Source of the DNA: Gigaspora margarita
Taxonomy: Eukaryota > Glomeromycota > Glomeromycetes > Diversisporales > Gigasporaceae
Direction of reading: 5' to 3'
Assembly: GCA_009809945.1 (NCBI GenBank)
Contig: WTPW01000070.1
Span: forward strand, 359,723-423,722
Length of the DNA stretch: 64,000 bases
Positions 1 through 12,689 of the stretch are shown here, piece by piece. How positions within the stretch are numbered: position 1 is the stretch's first letter; each line of letters opens with the position of its first letter. The notes under the pieces were generated by a model that saw only the letters and a list, made by a program, of their open reading frames with translations, had not been told where the DNA came from and made no database searches. The position numbers and the translations under genes were made by a program.

Positions 1-1085
1 TAATTTTTATATTATAAAATAGATATAAGCCATTTGTATCATTGAAGTTTTAAATACACTACTGCCATGTTCAGAAAACAATCTTGTTAAAGAAAATTAG
101 TATGGATCTGCTAATCTGAAATCAAGACCTACTAGAATGTATAACAAGAAATTTCATCAAAAAAAGTATAAATAAAATGTATGTTTACAAGGTGGGTGGG
201 TGGGCAGTACTCTAGTATTAGTTTATGAATTCAAAATAGTAAATTTAAATAGAGTAAAGAGTATACAGTAATGTATAGAATATATAAAAAACATAAAGAA
301 TTTTTAGGCTAATTGGCATGTTCTGATTCCTGAAGGAGAGTATACAAGGCAAAGACAGGTTGATCTTTGATCAAGTATTTTTATAGTAACCAAGAAAAAA
401 TATTATTTATTTAAAAAATCTAAAAAAAAGAAAAAACCCAAATATGGAAAACAACCATCATACAAGGAAAGTACTGAAGTACTAAATTAGAACAAAATTA
501 TGCAAACAAACTGTATTCTATATTAAAAAAAGGCTTAGATTAATTTGAAATTAACCTAAATTATAAACCAATAGCAATAATACAAAATACTAAAGCTTAT
601 ACTAAAACATGGATTATTAAACCTTATGTTAATTAAAATTATATAGTGAATATTTTTTCACTATCTCATAAATAGAAAAAAAGAAATAACTATAATGGCT
701 TCTAAAACAGAAAAAAATAGTACACCAAAAAGTTGAACAGAACTATCCCTTCACATTTCATGTGATTATACTAGTAAAAGTTGTAACTTCATTATAATAG
801 TTAAAATTAATTTTCTTAATACAGCTGCATTAATAGTTAGAATAATATAAATATTTATAATTAACTAAACTTTAAACCTACATTAACCAATACAGGTTAA
901 ATGAACAATTACTATAATAAGGTAGCTATTAGGTACCTTGGTACTTGTTGATTATAACCTAAAAATAAACAAATATTTATCTATTAAAGCTCAATATGCT
1001 TAGTTTTTTGGCACAGACTGATAGCTATCAGGTTGATTTCAGATCAATAAATATCTAATAGATTTTAGATACAGGTAGCAATTAT
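1..1085. other. A+T-rich noncoding DNA
   Basis: No open frame with protein-like composition and no RNA gene is visible. A short GGTGGG run lies near 190. Positions about 775-890 resemble 55614-55740 (both contain GTAACTTCATTATAAT and an ATAAATAT...ACTTTAAAC stretch), so this piece is probably a dispersed repeat. Confidence 0.5.
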
Positions 1086-1379
1086 TTTACCAATAATCAT
1101 TTCACAGACACCTCCATTTCACTAACAAATTACTTACTGACAAGTTCAATTTACTCATAGTTCATTTCACTGAAGCTTATTTCACTGACAAAGTAATTCT
1201 GATTATTGTCATTTGGGTTAGGATAGGGTTAGGATAAAATTAGAGCTAAAGTTAGTATGTTTTATAAAAAAACTTGTCAATAAAATGAGCTTTAGTGAAT
1301 AAACTGTTGATAAAATGAACTTGATGGTGAATAATTGTTAGTGAAATAGAATATCTGTGAAGTGATTTTTGGTAAAATA
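1086..1379. repeat. Foldback element (MITE-like)
   Basis: The ends are an imperfect inverted repeat: ATTATTTTACCAA on the left pairs with TTGGTAAAATAAT on the right, and complementarity continues inward (TTCACAGA...TCTGTGAA, TTTCACTAACAA...TTGTTAGTGAAA). No coding sequence fits inside. The centre (about 1214-1236) holds two TTAGG-type telomere-like repeats. No clear target duplication was found, so the superfamily is open. Confidence 0.7.
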
Positions 1380-2791
1380 ATATAGACCCATTAGATACTT
1401 ATAGGCAAAGTTAATATATACCTGATATGCATCTTAATAGAATAAATATATTTAAGGATATGGTATACGTAGATCATTTTTTATATGACTATGTAGTATA
1501 TTAAATTTTTACATAGTAAATAAAAAAATACTTCTAATAAAACTTTTTAACATCTTAACCAACTTGTATCAAATTTATATAATATATAGTTTAATAATAA
1601 TAGTGAAGTTGTGCAATATGTATTGCTTTAAAAAAAATTAACTTCATATATAATTAAAATCTCTGAGATCGCTATATGTTTTCTTGTATAGTACAAAGAA
1701 ATACTCATTCTGATTGGTCGAATCATGTGATGTTTTCATAATTTCATATGTTTTGCTTACACCAAGTTTATCTACAATCTATTTTATATGAATTTGGAAA
1801 TGTTGTCACCCTTCCCTTAAAATATTTAAATTAATAAGATACATATTAGTATATTATTAAATAATTCAAAATTTTAAATTGGTATTTGATTGGCTAGATA
1901 TTTTAATTGATCAATTGTTTTGTAACAGAATAAACCTAGGTTATATAAAAAAATTTCTATAACAATCTTAATAATAAATTTCTAAAAAAGAGTATTTAAA
2001 ATAATATGCAGCTATAAAAAAAAGAAAAAAGCTATCATCGAGATTCCTTTTTTAGTCTCTATTAGGAACTCTAATAACTGTTTTTTTGTGTTTCTATTAA
2101 ATCCAACACTGTAGATCCATTAAGAATAGCATTTTGTAAAGCAGATTTTTTGAATTTTGCAGGTTTTAATTTTATCTGGATCTTGAAAAGTTAACTTGAT
2201 TTTACAGGGTTTTTATTTTATATGACTTGCATGATGCAAAATGAACATTTTGTATACAAAGAAAATCAACTTTTCAATCTAATTTTGAAATCCTTATAAT
2301 AAGACAGAGTTGGAGGATAACAGTACCAAATAATCCTTTTTCATGATGATGGTGGATTATTATATTTATAGCATTTTTGCTTTGTGATACACCTAAGTAA
2401 TATTCATATATCCTATAAAAACTATGTCCTATATTCTCACAAATTTTATTTTAAAATAATATATTAACACTTGTAATTATAATTAACATAAAGATTCTAT
2501 GCCAACAAGTTTTTTTTATATGTTGTGCATTAGGTAATCATTCACTATTAATATGGTAAGTAGGCTCTGCTAATAAGTGGCATATATACAACATTTTTCA
2601 TATATTTTAGTTGATTGTAATGACTCTGTAGGTGCTTGCACATGATATCCATAAGTGTAGTTATGAAAAAAATTTTAAAAAAAAACAATTTTGCCTGACC
2701 AGTTTGTTTTTGGCATATCCCTAATTAGTTTACTTCCAATGTGTTAACTTCTGTCAATAACAAAAAAAAAGATCTGTAACAGACCACTAGG
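1380..2791. other. Noncoding DNA
   Basis: A+T-rich sequence with stops in all frames. No gene, RNA gene or well-defined repeat is seen. Confidence 0.5.
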
Positions 2792-2799
2792 GCAAGTAT

Positions 2800-3435
2800 T
2801 AGGGGTCTGAATTGGGTTGGGTCAGGTTTAGGCCTGACCTGGGTCAGACGCACTTGGGTCAAAACCTGATCTGGGTCTGACCTGCCTCATGTCAAACCCG
2901 ACCCAGATCTGACCCACCTCATGTCAAACCCAACAAGGTCTAACCAAATCCAACCCAATCTGGGTTGAGCCCAGGTTAATAATAGTTGCTATATAGTAAA
3001 GTCTAAATTTTACTATATAAATTGATAATGCCCACTTATATAAACTTGCTTGAGAGCTCAAAATGCACATATACTAAAATTTTTATCCAAATCTGAGAAC
3101 ATTTTATTATTTGATTTTAAATTTTACATTTAATGAAAAAATTAAAATCTTGTTAAAAATTTGTTCAATGAATATAAAAATTAAAAGTCAAATAATAAAA
3201 TCTTATCCAATTTGGATAATAATTTTAGAGTATATGCATTTTGTTCTTCCAAACAAGTTTACCTAAACAAGTTTTATCAATTTACATAGTAAAATTTTGC
3301 TGTTACTATGTAACAACTACTTGTGATCATTGTATATAATCTGACCCAGATCTGAACTGACTTGGGTTTTTTCTGACCCAGGTTAAACCCAACTTGCATT
3401 TGATTTGACCTGACCTGACCCAGCTAAGACCCCTA
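2800..3435. mobile_element. hAT-like nonautonomous element
   Basis: The element begins TAGGGGTCT and ends AGACCCCTA, flanked by near-identical 8-bp duplications GCAAGTAT (2792-2799) and GCGAGTAT (3436-3443). An 8-bp duplication and a TAGGG-type end are typical of hAT elements. Both subterminal regions carry many copies of TGACCYRGGTC/GACCCAG-like motifs, a usual layout for hAT transposase binding sites. It has no coding sequence. A second foldback element occupies the middle (about 2980-3335). It inserted into the tandem array that continues at 3436. Confidence 0.8.
2980..3335. mobile_element. Foldback element, nested in the hAT-like element
   Basis: The left arm starts AATAGTTGCTATATAGTAA. 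The right arm ends TTACTATGTAACAACTACTT, its imperfect reverse complement, and most of the interior also folds. It belongs to the same family as 19337-19712 (shared ATAGTAAAGTCTAAA, AAATTAAAAGTCAAATAATAAAA and CTTCCAAACAAGTTTAC). The outer limits are approximate. Confidence 0.65.
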
Positions 3436-4350
3436 GCGAGTATGAAGTTTAATTCTTTTCACTTAATAATAGTTTTTAAGAGAATATATATATAATTAAC
3501 TGTAATCATTTATTTATTCAAAAATACCAGGATGAGTACCAAGTTTAATTTTGTTCACTTTAATTAAAAGAATATATGATTAACTATCATTCAATGAATT
3601 ACCAGAATGAATAAAGTTTAATTCTGTTCACTTTAATGATTGTGTTTCAGAACAAAGTATGATTAACTGTAATCATTTAATTATTCAAATATAATTACCA
3701 AAGTGAATATTATGTTTAATTCAGTTTACTTTAATGATTATGTTTCAAAAGAATCATCTAATTATTCAATAAATCATCAGAGTGAGTAAGAAGTTTAATT
3801 CTGATCACTTTGATAATTGTGTTTCAAGATAATGTATAATTAATCCATTTAATCTTTCAATAATTACTAGATGAGTATGAAGTTTAATTCTTTTTACTTT
3901 ATTAATTGTATTTAAGAGATTGTATATATGATTAATTATAATAATTTAATACCCAATAAATTACTAGCATGAGTATAAAGCTTAATTCTGTTCACTTTAG
4001 CAATTGTATTTCAAGGTAATATATAATTAATTATAATCATTTAATTATTCAATAAATTACTAGGGTGAGTATTAAGTTTAATTCTGTTCACTTTAATGAT
4101 TTTAGGACAATGTATTAACTGTAATTATTTAATGAATTACTAGTGTAAGTATGAAGTTTAATTTAGTTCACTTTAATAATCTTTTTCAAAACAATGTATA
4201 TAATTAACCATAATCATTTTTCATTAAATAAAATTATTAGTGTAAATATAAAGTTCACTTTAATAATTGTGTTTTGAAACTATGTATGATACAAAGTAAT
4301 AGAGATCATATGATTGAATAGTGAATAAGTCACATAATTAGTACCACCAA
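3436..4350. repeat. Degenerate tandem array, ~90-bp unit
   Basis: About ten diverged units, each containing GAGTATGAAGTTTAATTC, TGTTCACTTTAATGATTG, AACTGTAATCATTTAATTA and TTCAATAAATTACTAG. Units begin near 3440, 3534, 3606, 3697, 3785, 3873, 3971, 4064, 4147 and 4236. The array began before the hAT-like element at 2800, because its left flank (ACTAGGGCAAGTAT) matches the unit boundary. A partial unit reappears near 6590-6660. No coding potential. Confidence 0.75.
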
Positions 4351-4985
4351 ATTCTATATAATTAACCCAATAAGGGAAGACAATAAGTTGAATCATATGC
4401 AGATACATAGCAAGTACTGTAGCTGCAAAGAAAGTGTAAGTTGTATTTAAACCAGATTTTTACAGGATAATCTCCAAATTTCCAGGTTATATGCATCGAA
4501 TATTTGTTAATGTTTAGCCCTAATTTTTTACAGGTTCTATAGAAAATTATCAACTAGGATGTTTTACTTAATGATTAGTAAAATTTTTTATGATATTGGA
4601 GTAAAATTGATTAATTTCAATCCAGCTGACAATAATTACAATGCATTTCGACATATCCAGGCCCAGAATTTTGGAAACCTCTATATGAATTATTTAAGGG
4701 TAGAGGGTATGTAGATCATTTCTATTAATAAATAAATAACAAAAAATATTTTTACTGTGAATTTAAAAGTTGCTATATATAATGTTTCGGGCAAAGCCAA
4801 ACTAATTCGCCCAATCTAAATCAAAATAGGGGCAATATTAGTTTTGCCTGGCATTAATTCTGAAATGTTCACCAAAATCCATAATAGCTCAAAGTTTATA
4901 CCCAATCCAAAATGCTTGAAACTAAATATTCCCAAAATTATGGATCAAAATTCACCAAAATCCTAGTTACTAGGCTGGAACTAAA
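4351..4985. other. Noncoding DNA with a small inverted repeat
   Basis: The short minus-strand frame at 4362-4553 has no recognisable features. Positions about 4788-4854 form an imperfect hairpin (GGCAAAGCCAAACTAATT against AATATTAGTTTTGCCTGGC). The segment 4697-4738 (GTAGAGGGTATGTAGATCAT) recurs inverted at about 6318-6363. Confidence 0.4.
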
Positions 4986-4987
4986 GA

Positions 4988-5535
4988 TGCCTAATGAATG
5001 ACTTTTGTCATTGATGAATGACAAAACCATTCGTCAAGCAATTTTCTGAATAATGATTTGATGAATGATAAAACCTATGATGAATAACGAAACCCATAAT
5101 GAAGCCCATGATGATTAATGAGGCATAAGAAATTTTTTTTTCTTTTATAATAGAAACAAATTTATCTATGTAAGGTTAATATTTTTATTTGCATTATCAT
5201 ATCTACCTATTTCCAGTTATTTTTTCTTTTTTATTATGAATGCATCCAACATTACCCGATCAAGGTGTTTATCAAGATGTTGATCACCCAAAGATATCTA
5301 TAGGTTTACAAAAAAAACTACTGATACAAAAAAAAATACATTACATTTAGCACTTATGAAATATGGCATAAAAGTTTAAAAAGATAATAAATAAAGTTAT
5401 ATATTATCTTTTTTATAGTATAATTTATTTTATTTTTTATAATAATTAATGATTTCATCAATTGTCAACATTTCATCTATATCATCATTTGACAAAACCA
5501 ATTCATCAATTCAAAAATATTTTCATTAAGCATAT
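4988..5535. repeat. Inverted-repeat element with ATGAATGAC motifs
   Basis: The ends pair as ATGCCTAATGAA on the left and TTCATTAAGCAT on the right. Next to each end lie clusters of a GATGAATGACAAAACC-like motif, direct on the left (about 5010-5110) and inverted on the right (about 5445-5520), as in hAT subterminal repeats. No target duplication is obvious, so it is an old or imperfectly delimited element. Confidence 0.5.
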
Positions 5536-5536
5536 T

Positions 5537-5720
5537 TAATGTTAAAAGTTCAGTCCAGTCGGACTCAACTCCAAAAGTTGAGTCTTTATTAAAGTTTGGT
5601 CTCAAGTCAAATTTGGGCTTGATTTGCATTTTGAACATTTAAAAAAAAAAGTATTTTGCATAGTTGGGACTGAACTTTAATATTTTGGAGTTGAGTCAGA
5701 CAGAACCAAACTTTTAACAT
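5537..5720. repeat. Short inverted-repeat element (MITE-like)
   Basis: The left end AATGTTAAAAGTTCAG...GGACTCAACTCCAAAA pairs with the right end TTTTGGAGTTGAGTCAG...AACTTTTAACATC. Flanks CATATTTA and TCTATTTA agree at six of eight bases, compatible with an eroded 8-bp duplication. Noncoding. Confidence 0.5.
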
Positions 5721-7308
5721 CTCTATTTAAAAGTATTAATTATAGTTATAGTGTCATAGCCTATTGGAATTATACAAGTTTGCCATAACTGTCCATATCT
5801 TACCAATCAGAGTATCGGACTTATATAAGATATCAGATTTATATCAGATTTTCATCTCAATTTTGGAAATTCAGATTTTTATTTCAGATTACTTTACAAA
5901 ATCTGAAATATTTCAGAATTTGAAAAACAATTTCACCTAAAATATTAGCTATATATAAAAGTTATTTTTTTACTAAATAAATTGATATTTATGTACTAAG
6001 TAAATTTGGTCGTAATAAAAAATTACACATATCCTAAAAATTTTATTAATTTTAAATAAAGTTTGATAAAGTTTTTATAGTAACAACTTTTGTGGAACCA
6101 GGCCTATTTTGCAGGGGCTACACAAATTGACCAATCAAATTATATGTAAGCAATAAGTAAAATAGGATCACAAAGATAAAAACAGCTATATCTTATATTC
6201 TACTGGCCAATTTTAAGGATTCAAGCTCTGTTAGAATCAAAAAAGCCTTCTCTACAATTTTATTTAAAAATTTAATATGGTTATTTAATAAAAATTTTCT
6301 TTATTATTAAATATAAATTTTTAGTAACTAGTTTATTAATAGAAATAATTTACATACCCTCTACTCTTAATCCAGATAAGAAGAACTGAGTCCAGTAGTT
6401 TTGAACCTGAATGATCAGAAGCTTTATCCCACTCACCCATCTAGATAGATGATCATGTCTCCTCTTGGAATATTATTGCTGATCTGACCAGTTTCAGTCA
6501 ATTACTTGTTTCATATATTGATTATATTTTAATTGCTTCAATAAAAATCATCTCTGGTTAAATGATATACCAGTATAGCCCAATAGTTGTAATCATTTAG
6601 TTATTCAATACTATTTAATTTAATGATTTTGTTTTAAAAAATATATAATTAACCATAATTAGAGATGGGTTTCATGCATGCAACGATTCCTTAATCATGT
6701 GTATATTATGGAATTATGCATATTTTATTCTATTTAAATTTTATATAGGAAAATTAAAGTATATATAATTTAGGCCAGAAAGCAGATTATCAGGCAGAAT
6801 TATCAGGCAGAATTAAGTAAAAGTCTCAAAAAATTCTGAAAAGAAACAAATGAACATAAAAGAAAAGCAATATTGGGGTAAAAATTGAGCATGTATTCTA
6901 TATTTCTAAAATTATATTATGCAATATTATTTGCATTTTATATAATATGTGCATTAATGCACATTTATATGCATGTTTTTATAAATGCACATTTTTCTGT
7001 AATTATTTAATATTGTAAAGTTGTAAAATCAGGTTTACAGCTAAAATTTATTAACAACACTTCTATCTAATCTAAACTAATGTCTTTTAATAGCACAAAA
7101 CTCTAGATTCTCAAATTGTTAGATGTGGTAGATTTGGTCCAGATCTTGATGTTCCTTAAGATCTTATTGTGATGTAGTTGAAGCAAAGATAAGTAGTCTT
7201 TTGTCTTTGCATTTATTTATAAATAATTCTTTATGTAGTTCTAATTGCATTCTATTTATATAACTTTGCTTTTTTATTCTAGGGCATGAAAGGTCAAAGA
7301 GTTCAAAG
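5721..7308. other. Noncoding DNA
   Basis: No gene is supported. Around 6905-6995 ATGCACAT-like motifs recur several times. Otherwise A+T-rich and featureless. Confidence 0.45.
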
Positions 7309-7401
7309 ACAATTATTAATTTTATTAATAATTGTTACATGATCAAGTGTAAAATTGGGTGATTTATTGAACAATAGCAGAAATTTATTGTTCAATAAAT
7401 C
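7309..7401. repeat. Two adjacent hairpins
   Basis: A palindrome CAATTATTAATTTTATTAAT... is followed at about 7361-7401 by a long near-perfect stem, GATTTATTGAACAATA and TTATTGTTCAATAAATC around an 8-base loop. No gene lies beside them that they could terminate, so they may be remnants of a foldback element. Confidence 0.5.
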
Positions 7402-10119
7402 ATATAACCAAAGGGTTTAATTGATTTATGTTTATATATAAAAAGTGATTAATTCAATCTTTCTTTTTTTAACTGGGCTATAAACTAAATGAGTTCAAAA
7501 TACAAGTTGCTAAGTCACAACTAATGAAATGACTTTAAATAGAATAACAAATATTCTACAGGTACAAAGTAAGTATATAAGTGATTTATTATAATAATTT
7601 TGAGTTAAGAGTACTTCTTAATACTTCTACTCTTAATATTAGAACTTGTAGTTTTCTCAAACTTAAACTTTCAGTAAGTTACTCTTTATTGAGACAAAAG
7701 GGGAATTATATACTTTTGTACTGCTTAATAAATACATAAAATTTAGACTAACTCTACTATTTCTATAGAATTGTCTTTGACTCATGATGTTTATACCTTT
7801 GGGCAAAAGTCAAAAGTGACTTCTTACAACTACTCACAAGAAGTAATGTTCTCACACTTCTATAGAAATCAATACAGAATCTATATAGAATCTTTCTATT
7901 TAGTAGTAACTTAAGCCTTATATCTAGGGTCTGGAAATAGGGCCCATACATATGAATTGGAAATTTTTTAAAGGTTGTAAAAATAGAATTTTACAATTGG
8001 TGCATATGCCAAAATAAGACCTTTAATTCAATAACTAGTATAATAAATCCACTTTCAACAAACAGCTTCTATTTGCACTTCATGCATGTCTGCTACCAGT
8101 AACAAATCTTTAAAGCCAAGTAAGTCTTGCTCATAGAACAAGCCTGAATATGAGCTATCTACTTTAAAACCTGCTATTAGCAGCAAGCAAGTGTGAAATA
8201 CAATAGAGCCTATTTGCCAAACATGGGTTTATTATGCTAATTACATATACTAATTTTCAGTTCATAAACTTTTGTAGAACACTATTTTAGCTCTGAAATC
8301 ATATGGGCTACCTCATTCTGGACCTTACTTATATCTAAAGCCAACTGCTTTATGCAGTATTGGAGACTATGCATTGTGAATTTAACTGATAATAGCAATA
8401 TTAGTACAATTTTATTATTATTTCTGGAAACATATTCTCTCTCTCTATAAAAAAAATTGTATAAAATTTATACTGAAATGTTTAAAAAAGAAACATTCAA
8501 TTTAATTTTTGCCTACTTTTTGGTTTATTTGAAATAAAACAAAAATGTTTCAAAAATTAGATATGTAGAATGGTGCTTTTTCAGATATTTTTACAAAATT
8601 TATGCAAATTTTTTTTATAGGGTTTCAATTTATATATAAATTGCACTACTATAACCTATACTGTTTATTTTTAATAAAAAATCTATTTAATAATATATAA
8701 TATTTGACTCTATTGCTAAATGCATCTAAATAGTAATATATCACTTTGGGGTTTTGATATAATATAAAATCAAAACTATACATAGTATAATATAAAAGAT
8801 TTTTTGTGTTTTAATAATCTATAGTTAGATGTGCAGCCTTTACTACCAAAATTATGATTTTAATTTTTGAATAAACCAATCTAAAGTTTCAATATATAAA
8901 GTTACAGAACAAATTTATATCTTAATTAAAATTATACAATAGATATAAAATTATTTTAAGAGATCCAAGTAGCAAGTGCAAGTTAAATAGATTAGAAAAT
9001 GTTATATTCTATATATATTGTGAAATTAATTCTGTAATATATCAAAACTTTAGATAAAAAAAAGCAATATGTGCATCTAAAATATTTACCAATTTTTTTA
9101 TATAAAGTATTTTATATAATTTTATTAATTAAAAATCAATTATCAGAACATAAATATAACCATTTATAATTTGATTTACTTAGTATATCAAATACTCTAA
9201 TCATGCAATTCTTTTCAAATAAATTATCAATACTTCTTATTATGCATTTTTACTTATTTAATTTATTTATATTCATGTTAATATAATCAGTAAGTGCAGT
9301 TTTAACAATCAATATCAATATATTTATAATTTAATTCCTATTAAATTTTTATAAATGTTAGTATTCCAACTCAGAGCACCCAAAATGGTGGGATGACCCA
9401 GGGTCAATTTTAACATCAGGTAGTTAGCCCATAAGTTACCCATGAGTCACTTGCAAGCAGAATCACCAATTTTGACCCAATTGTATTTCAAATAATAGAT
9501 ATTCATTGGCCATTTTTCTTAATAAAAAGTAATTACATCCACAAGTTACTTAAAGTTACAGGCATTTAATACAAGAATAGATAATAAAATTTATACCTGT
9601 TCAAATTAACTAGGTAACTCAAGCTAAATATCTAAACTGGGTCATAACAATTACTATTTAGTTTACTTAGATTTTAACTAATTTCATTTTAATTCACAAG
9701 TATGAATATAATAATGCACATTAGACTTTGGCTTACCTTAAGTTGCAAATAGAACAGACCATAGTTTATAATTAAGCAATAAAGATTAAACTAATTCCAA
9801 TTATCATTTTTTTAACTATATCTATATAATTAAAACACAAACATCTGCAACAATGTGGCTGTGCCCAAATAATTGTACAATCCAAATTCTCATGATATTA
9901 CAAAATTGACACTACTATGATCGAGCTATAAAAAATTTGATTATAATTTGTGTAGCTTATTGGCCATTAGCTGAATAATAGTATTGGCCAAATTATAGTT
10001 AACAAGCCTCCAAACATCTGAAGAACTAATGCTTATCTATATACTTACTCTGTAAGCTGAATTGCTGTATGTAAACACCCAATCATTTTTACATTTTTAA
10101 CTTCCCAAAATTGCAAATA
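7402..10119. other. Noncoding DNA
   Basis: About 2.7 kb with only short chance frames, such as 7763-7951 on the minus strand, which shows no family motif. No RNA gene or clear repeat was recognised. Confidence 0.45.
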
Positions 10120-10493
10120 CTATTAGCCCTCCCCAAACTGATCCTGTCAAAATTGATAACCTGTCAAATCTGATAAAAACTTAATCTACCAAGTTGGTAC
10201 CTCATATACAAATCTAATACCATCAGCTCTCCCAAAACAGGTATGCATGGTGGACAGATTTTGTATTATTTTCAGAAAATTATTGAATTTGAAAACATTA
10301 TAAACTATTAGATTTGTATATCAGGTACCAACTTGGTAGATTAAGTTTTTATTAGATTTGACAGGTTATCAATTTTTGACAGGATCGGTTTGGAGAGGGC
10401 TGACAGTAGTTTATAATGTTTTCAAATCTGATAACCTCCCAAAACTGATACAAATCTGTCCACTATGCATACCAGTTTGGGGAAGGCCAACAG
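10120..10493. mobile_element. Tc1/mariner-type MITE carrying an inverted copy of itself
   Basis: The outer ends CTATTAGCCCTCCCCAAACTG and CAGTTTGGGGAAGGCCAACAG are imperfect inverted repeats flanked by TA on both sides (10118-10119 and 10494-10495). Without the inner insertion the element is about 185 bp. The inner copy (10220-10406) lies in the opposite orientation and also sits between TA dinucleotides. Noncoding. Confidence 0.8.
10220..10406. mobile_element. Inner MITE copy, inverted relative to its host copy
   Basis: It begins CCATCAGCTCTCCC and ends GGAGAGGGCTGACAG, between TA at 10218-10219 and TA at 10407-10408. Its 187 bp equal the reverse complement of the outer copy's two halves with moderate divergence, giving an interlocked A-B-A'-B' arrangement. 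Confidence 0.8.
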
Positions 10494-10495
10494 TA

Positions 10496-11036
10496 CATAC
10501 ATTAAAAGTCTGAGATTATTAATATTTAGACATGTCAGCAGTACAAGAATGAGGACTTCCAAAAGTAAGCAATGAAATAAAAGAATAGAAAGACCATGAG
10601 CTAAAAAGAATATTATTTTCTAAAAACTCCTGAACAAACCAATTTAGTCTTCTTATGATGTCATGAGCCCTTGGATTGTAATTTGCTGAGAAAATGCAAC
10701 TCATATGCAAATTTGCCTGTGAAATAGTGTAAGGAATGGTTAAAACATGAATGTCTGTATAGCTAGCTAATCAAATATTTTTAATACTGTTCTTAACAAT
10801 CATATGCTTTGGCAAATTATAATCTAAGGGCACATGGCATCATGAAAAGACTTAATCAGTTTGTTCAAGAGTCTTTTTAAAATGTTATTCTTTTTAGTAC
10901 ACAGTCTTTCTATTCTTTTATTTCCTTGCTCACTTTTTGGGGATTCTTTAAAAATTCCATTCATGTACAAGCTCAAAATGTCTGACATGTCAAAATATTA
11001 ATAACCTTCAGGCTTTTGATATGTATTTGTATTGCC
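10496..11036. other. Noncoding DNA, partial duplication
   Basis: About 10600-10710 and 10820-10960 contain similar, roughly inverted or direct fragments (AATTTAGTC/TTAATCAGTTTGTTCA, TCTTTCTATTCTTTTATTTC). No gene is supported. The minus-strand frame at 10519-10710 has no family motif. Confidence 0.35.
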
Positions 11037-11044
11037 AACATAAC

Positions 11045-11885
11045 TATAGTTGGTGGTAGAATTAATTTTACAAATTAATATGGCTATGCCATTGCCATAT
11101 TTTTTGGCATAATTGCTGTGAGCCATAAAGCTGTAAAGCTATAATGCCATAAAGCCATAATGCTATAATGCTGTAATGCTATAAAGCCATAATGTCATAA
11201 TGCCTTATGCTGTAATATTATAATTCAGAAATACTATCTGCTATAATACTGTTTGTTAAATGCTATACTGCATTATGGTTTCCTTTAAATAATATACTAT
11301 TAAATATTTTTTGAATTTGATTCTGTTGACTTCATTGATTTAGTACATGTAATGACTATGAAAAAAAGGAGTTGTGATTTATTTTTTGGCCAATTAGACA
11401 GTTTATAAATCATTGTTTGAGAACTTCTTTTAGCAAGTTAATTGATTAGAAATGACATCATTGTTAACAGCATTTATGACTTATATAAGGTGATACATGC
11501 CTATATACATACTTACATGTTTTAAATTTATTATAACTATTGTATTCTGCTACAGAATACACTTTAAATAACTTTTAACTTACAGATTAATAATGTAAAT
11601 AAAATGCTTGTATAGAAAATAACAACATATTCATCAGTTTCCAGTTCAGGGTGACTAGGTATCACATAGCTACTTAATACAATATTGTGTTATTGCAGCA
11701 TTATAGCATTATAAAATTGCAGCATTGTGGCATTATGACATTACAGCATTATAGCATTATGACATTATGGAATTATAGCATTACGGCATATAATTTTTAT
11801 GCAATTAGATGTTATACTATAATTAATTCTACCACTGGTAAAATGCTATAATTGTTATAATTTAGTAATTCTACTACCAACTATA
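11045..11885. mobile_element. hAT-like nonautonomous element with ATGCC repeats
   Basis: Ends TATAGTTGGTGGTAGAATTA and TAATTCTACTACCAACTATA are near-perfect inverted repeats, flanked by a perfect 8-bp duplication AACATAAC (11037-11044 and 11886-11893). The subterminal zones are arrays of AATGCCATAA/GCTATAATGC-type motifs, direct on the left (about 11085-11280) and inverted on the right (about 11690-11800). No coding sequence. Confidence 0.8.
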
Positions 11886-11893
11886 AACATAAC

Positions 11894-12689
11894 TGCAAAA
11901 CTGTACAAGCAATTTTGGGTTTAAAAATATGTGATAATTGGGTATCTACATATCAGCAATTTGGCTTACAGAGTAAGAAAAATTAATAAGGATTTTGCAA
12001 ACTATCCACTATTATGACTTTAAATATAAATCTATTTACTTTTAAAGTTATTAACTCACATATTAAAATAACTAACCTCCTCATTTCTGAAATTATAGAG
12101 CTACTTAATTGAAAATTATAAACCCACTACTGTTAAAATTATTAACTTACCACTACTAAAGTTATAAATCCAATTGAAATTATGAACTCATGCACCTACT
12201 ACCAAAATCATGAATCTGCCCACTATTGATAAATTGTAACTTAAGTTATATTTGCCTGAACTTATGGATATTAATACTTTTTTTTATATCTATTGTCTAA
12301 TACTAAATATAACTTATATCATTCTGCTTCAAAATTTATTTAGTTAAATGCGTTTAGAGTCTAGAATGGGCTATGTTGGTCCAAGCTTTCATAAAACTGG
12401 TAAAAATATTTTTACAACTATTTACATAAATTCTGAAAAATCTACAAAAATTGACCAGTCAGATATTAAATGTCCTAGCATTACCAACCTAAAAATATTG
12501 CTAACCAATCAGATTTCAAGATCAAGTATTATGCAGAAGAAACACAAAAAGTCAAACCAAACCAATAAGAGGCATCCATATATTATGTACCTCTACATAG
12601 TAGCTCTTGACCCCTCCTTCTACTATATAAAAAAAATTTAAAAAACCATATATTTATATATAAAATTTTACAAAAACTTGAATATATTA
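11894..12689. other. Noncoding DNA
   Basis: A 97-codon plus-strand frame at 12348-12641 is present, but its Lys/Ile/Asn/Ser-rich composition matches chance translation of A+T-rich DNA and no motif is seen. CTACTACC-like motifs repeat weakly around 12120-12225. Confidence 0.4.

Noticed and set aside
2980-3386. 10-bp direct repeat CCCAGGTTAA as a target duplication of the nested foldback
   Set aside because: The word belongs to the GACCCAGGTT-like motif that recurs throughout the host hAT-like element, so the match may be chance.
12348-12641. 97-codon plus-strand frame starting MRLESRMGYVG
   Set aside because: No family motif, composition typical of translated A+T-rich repeats, and no splice or promoter context.
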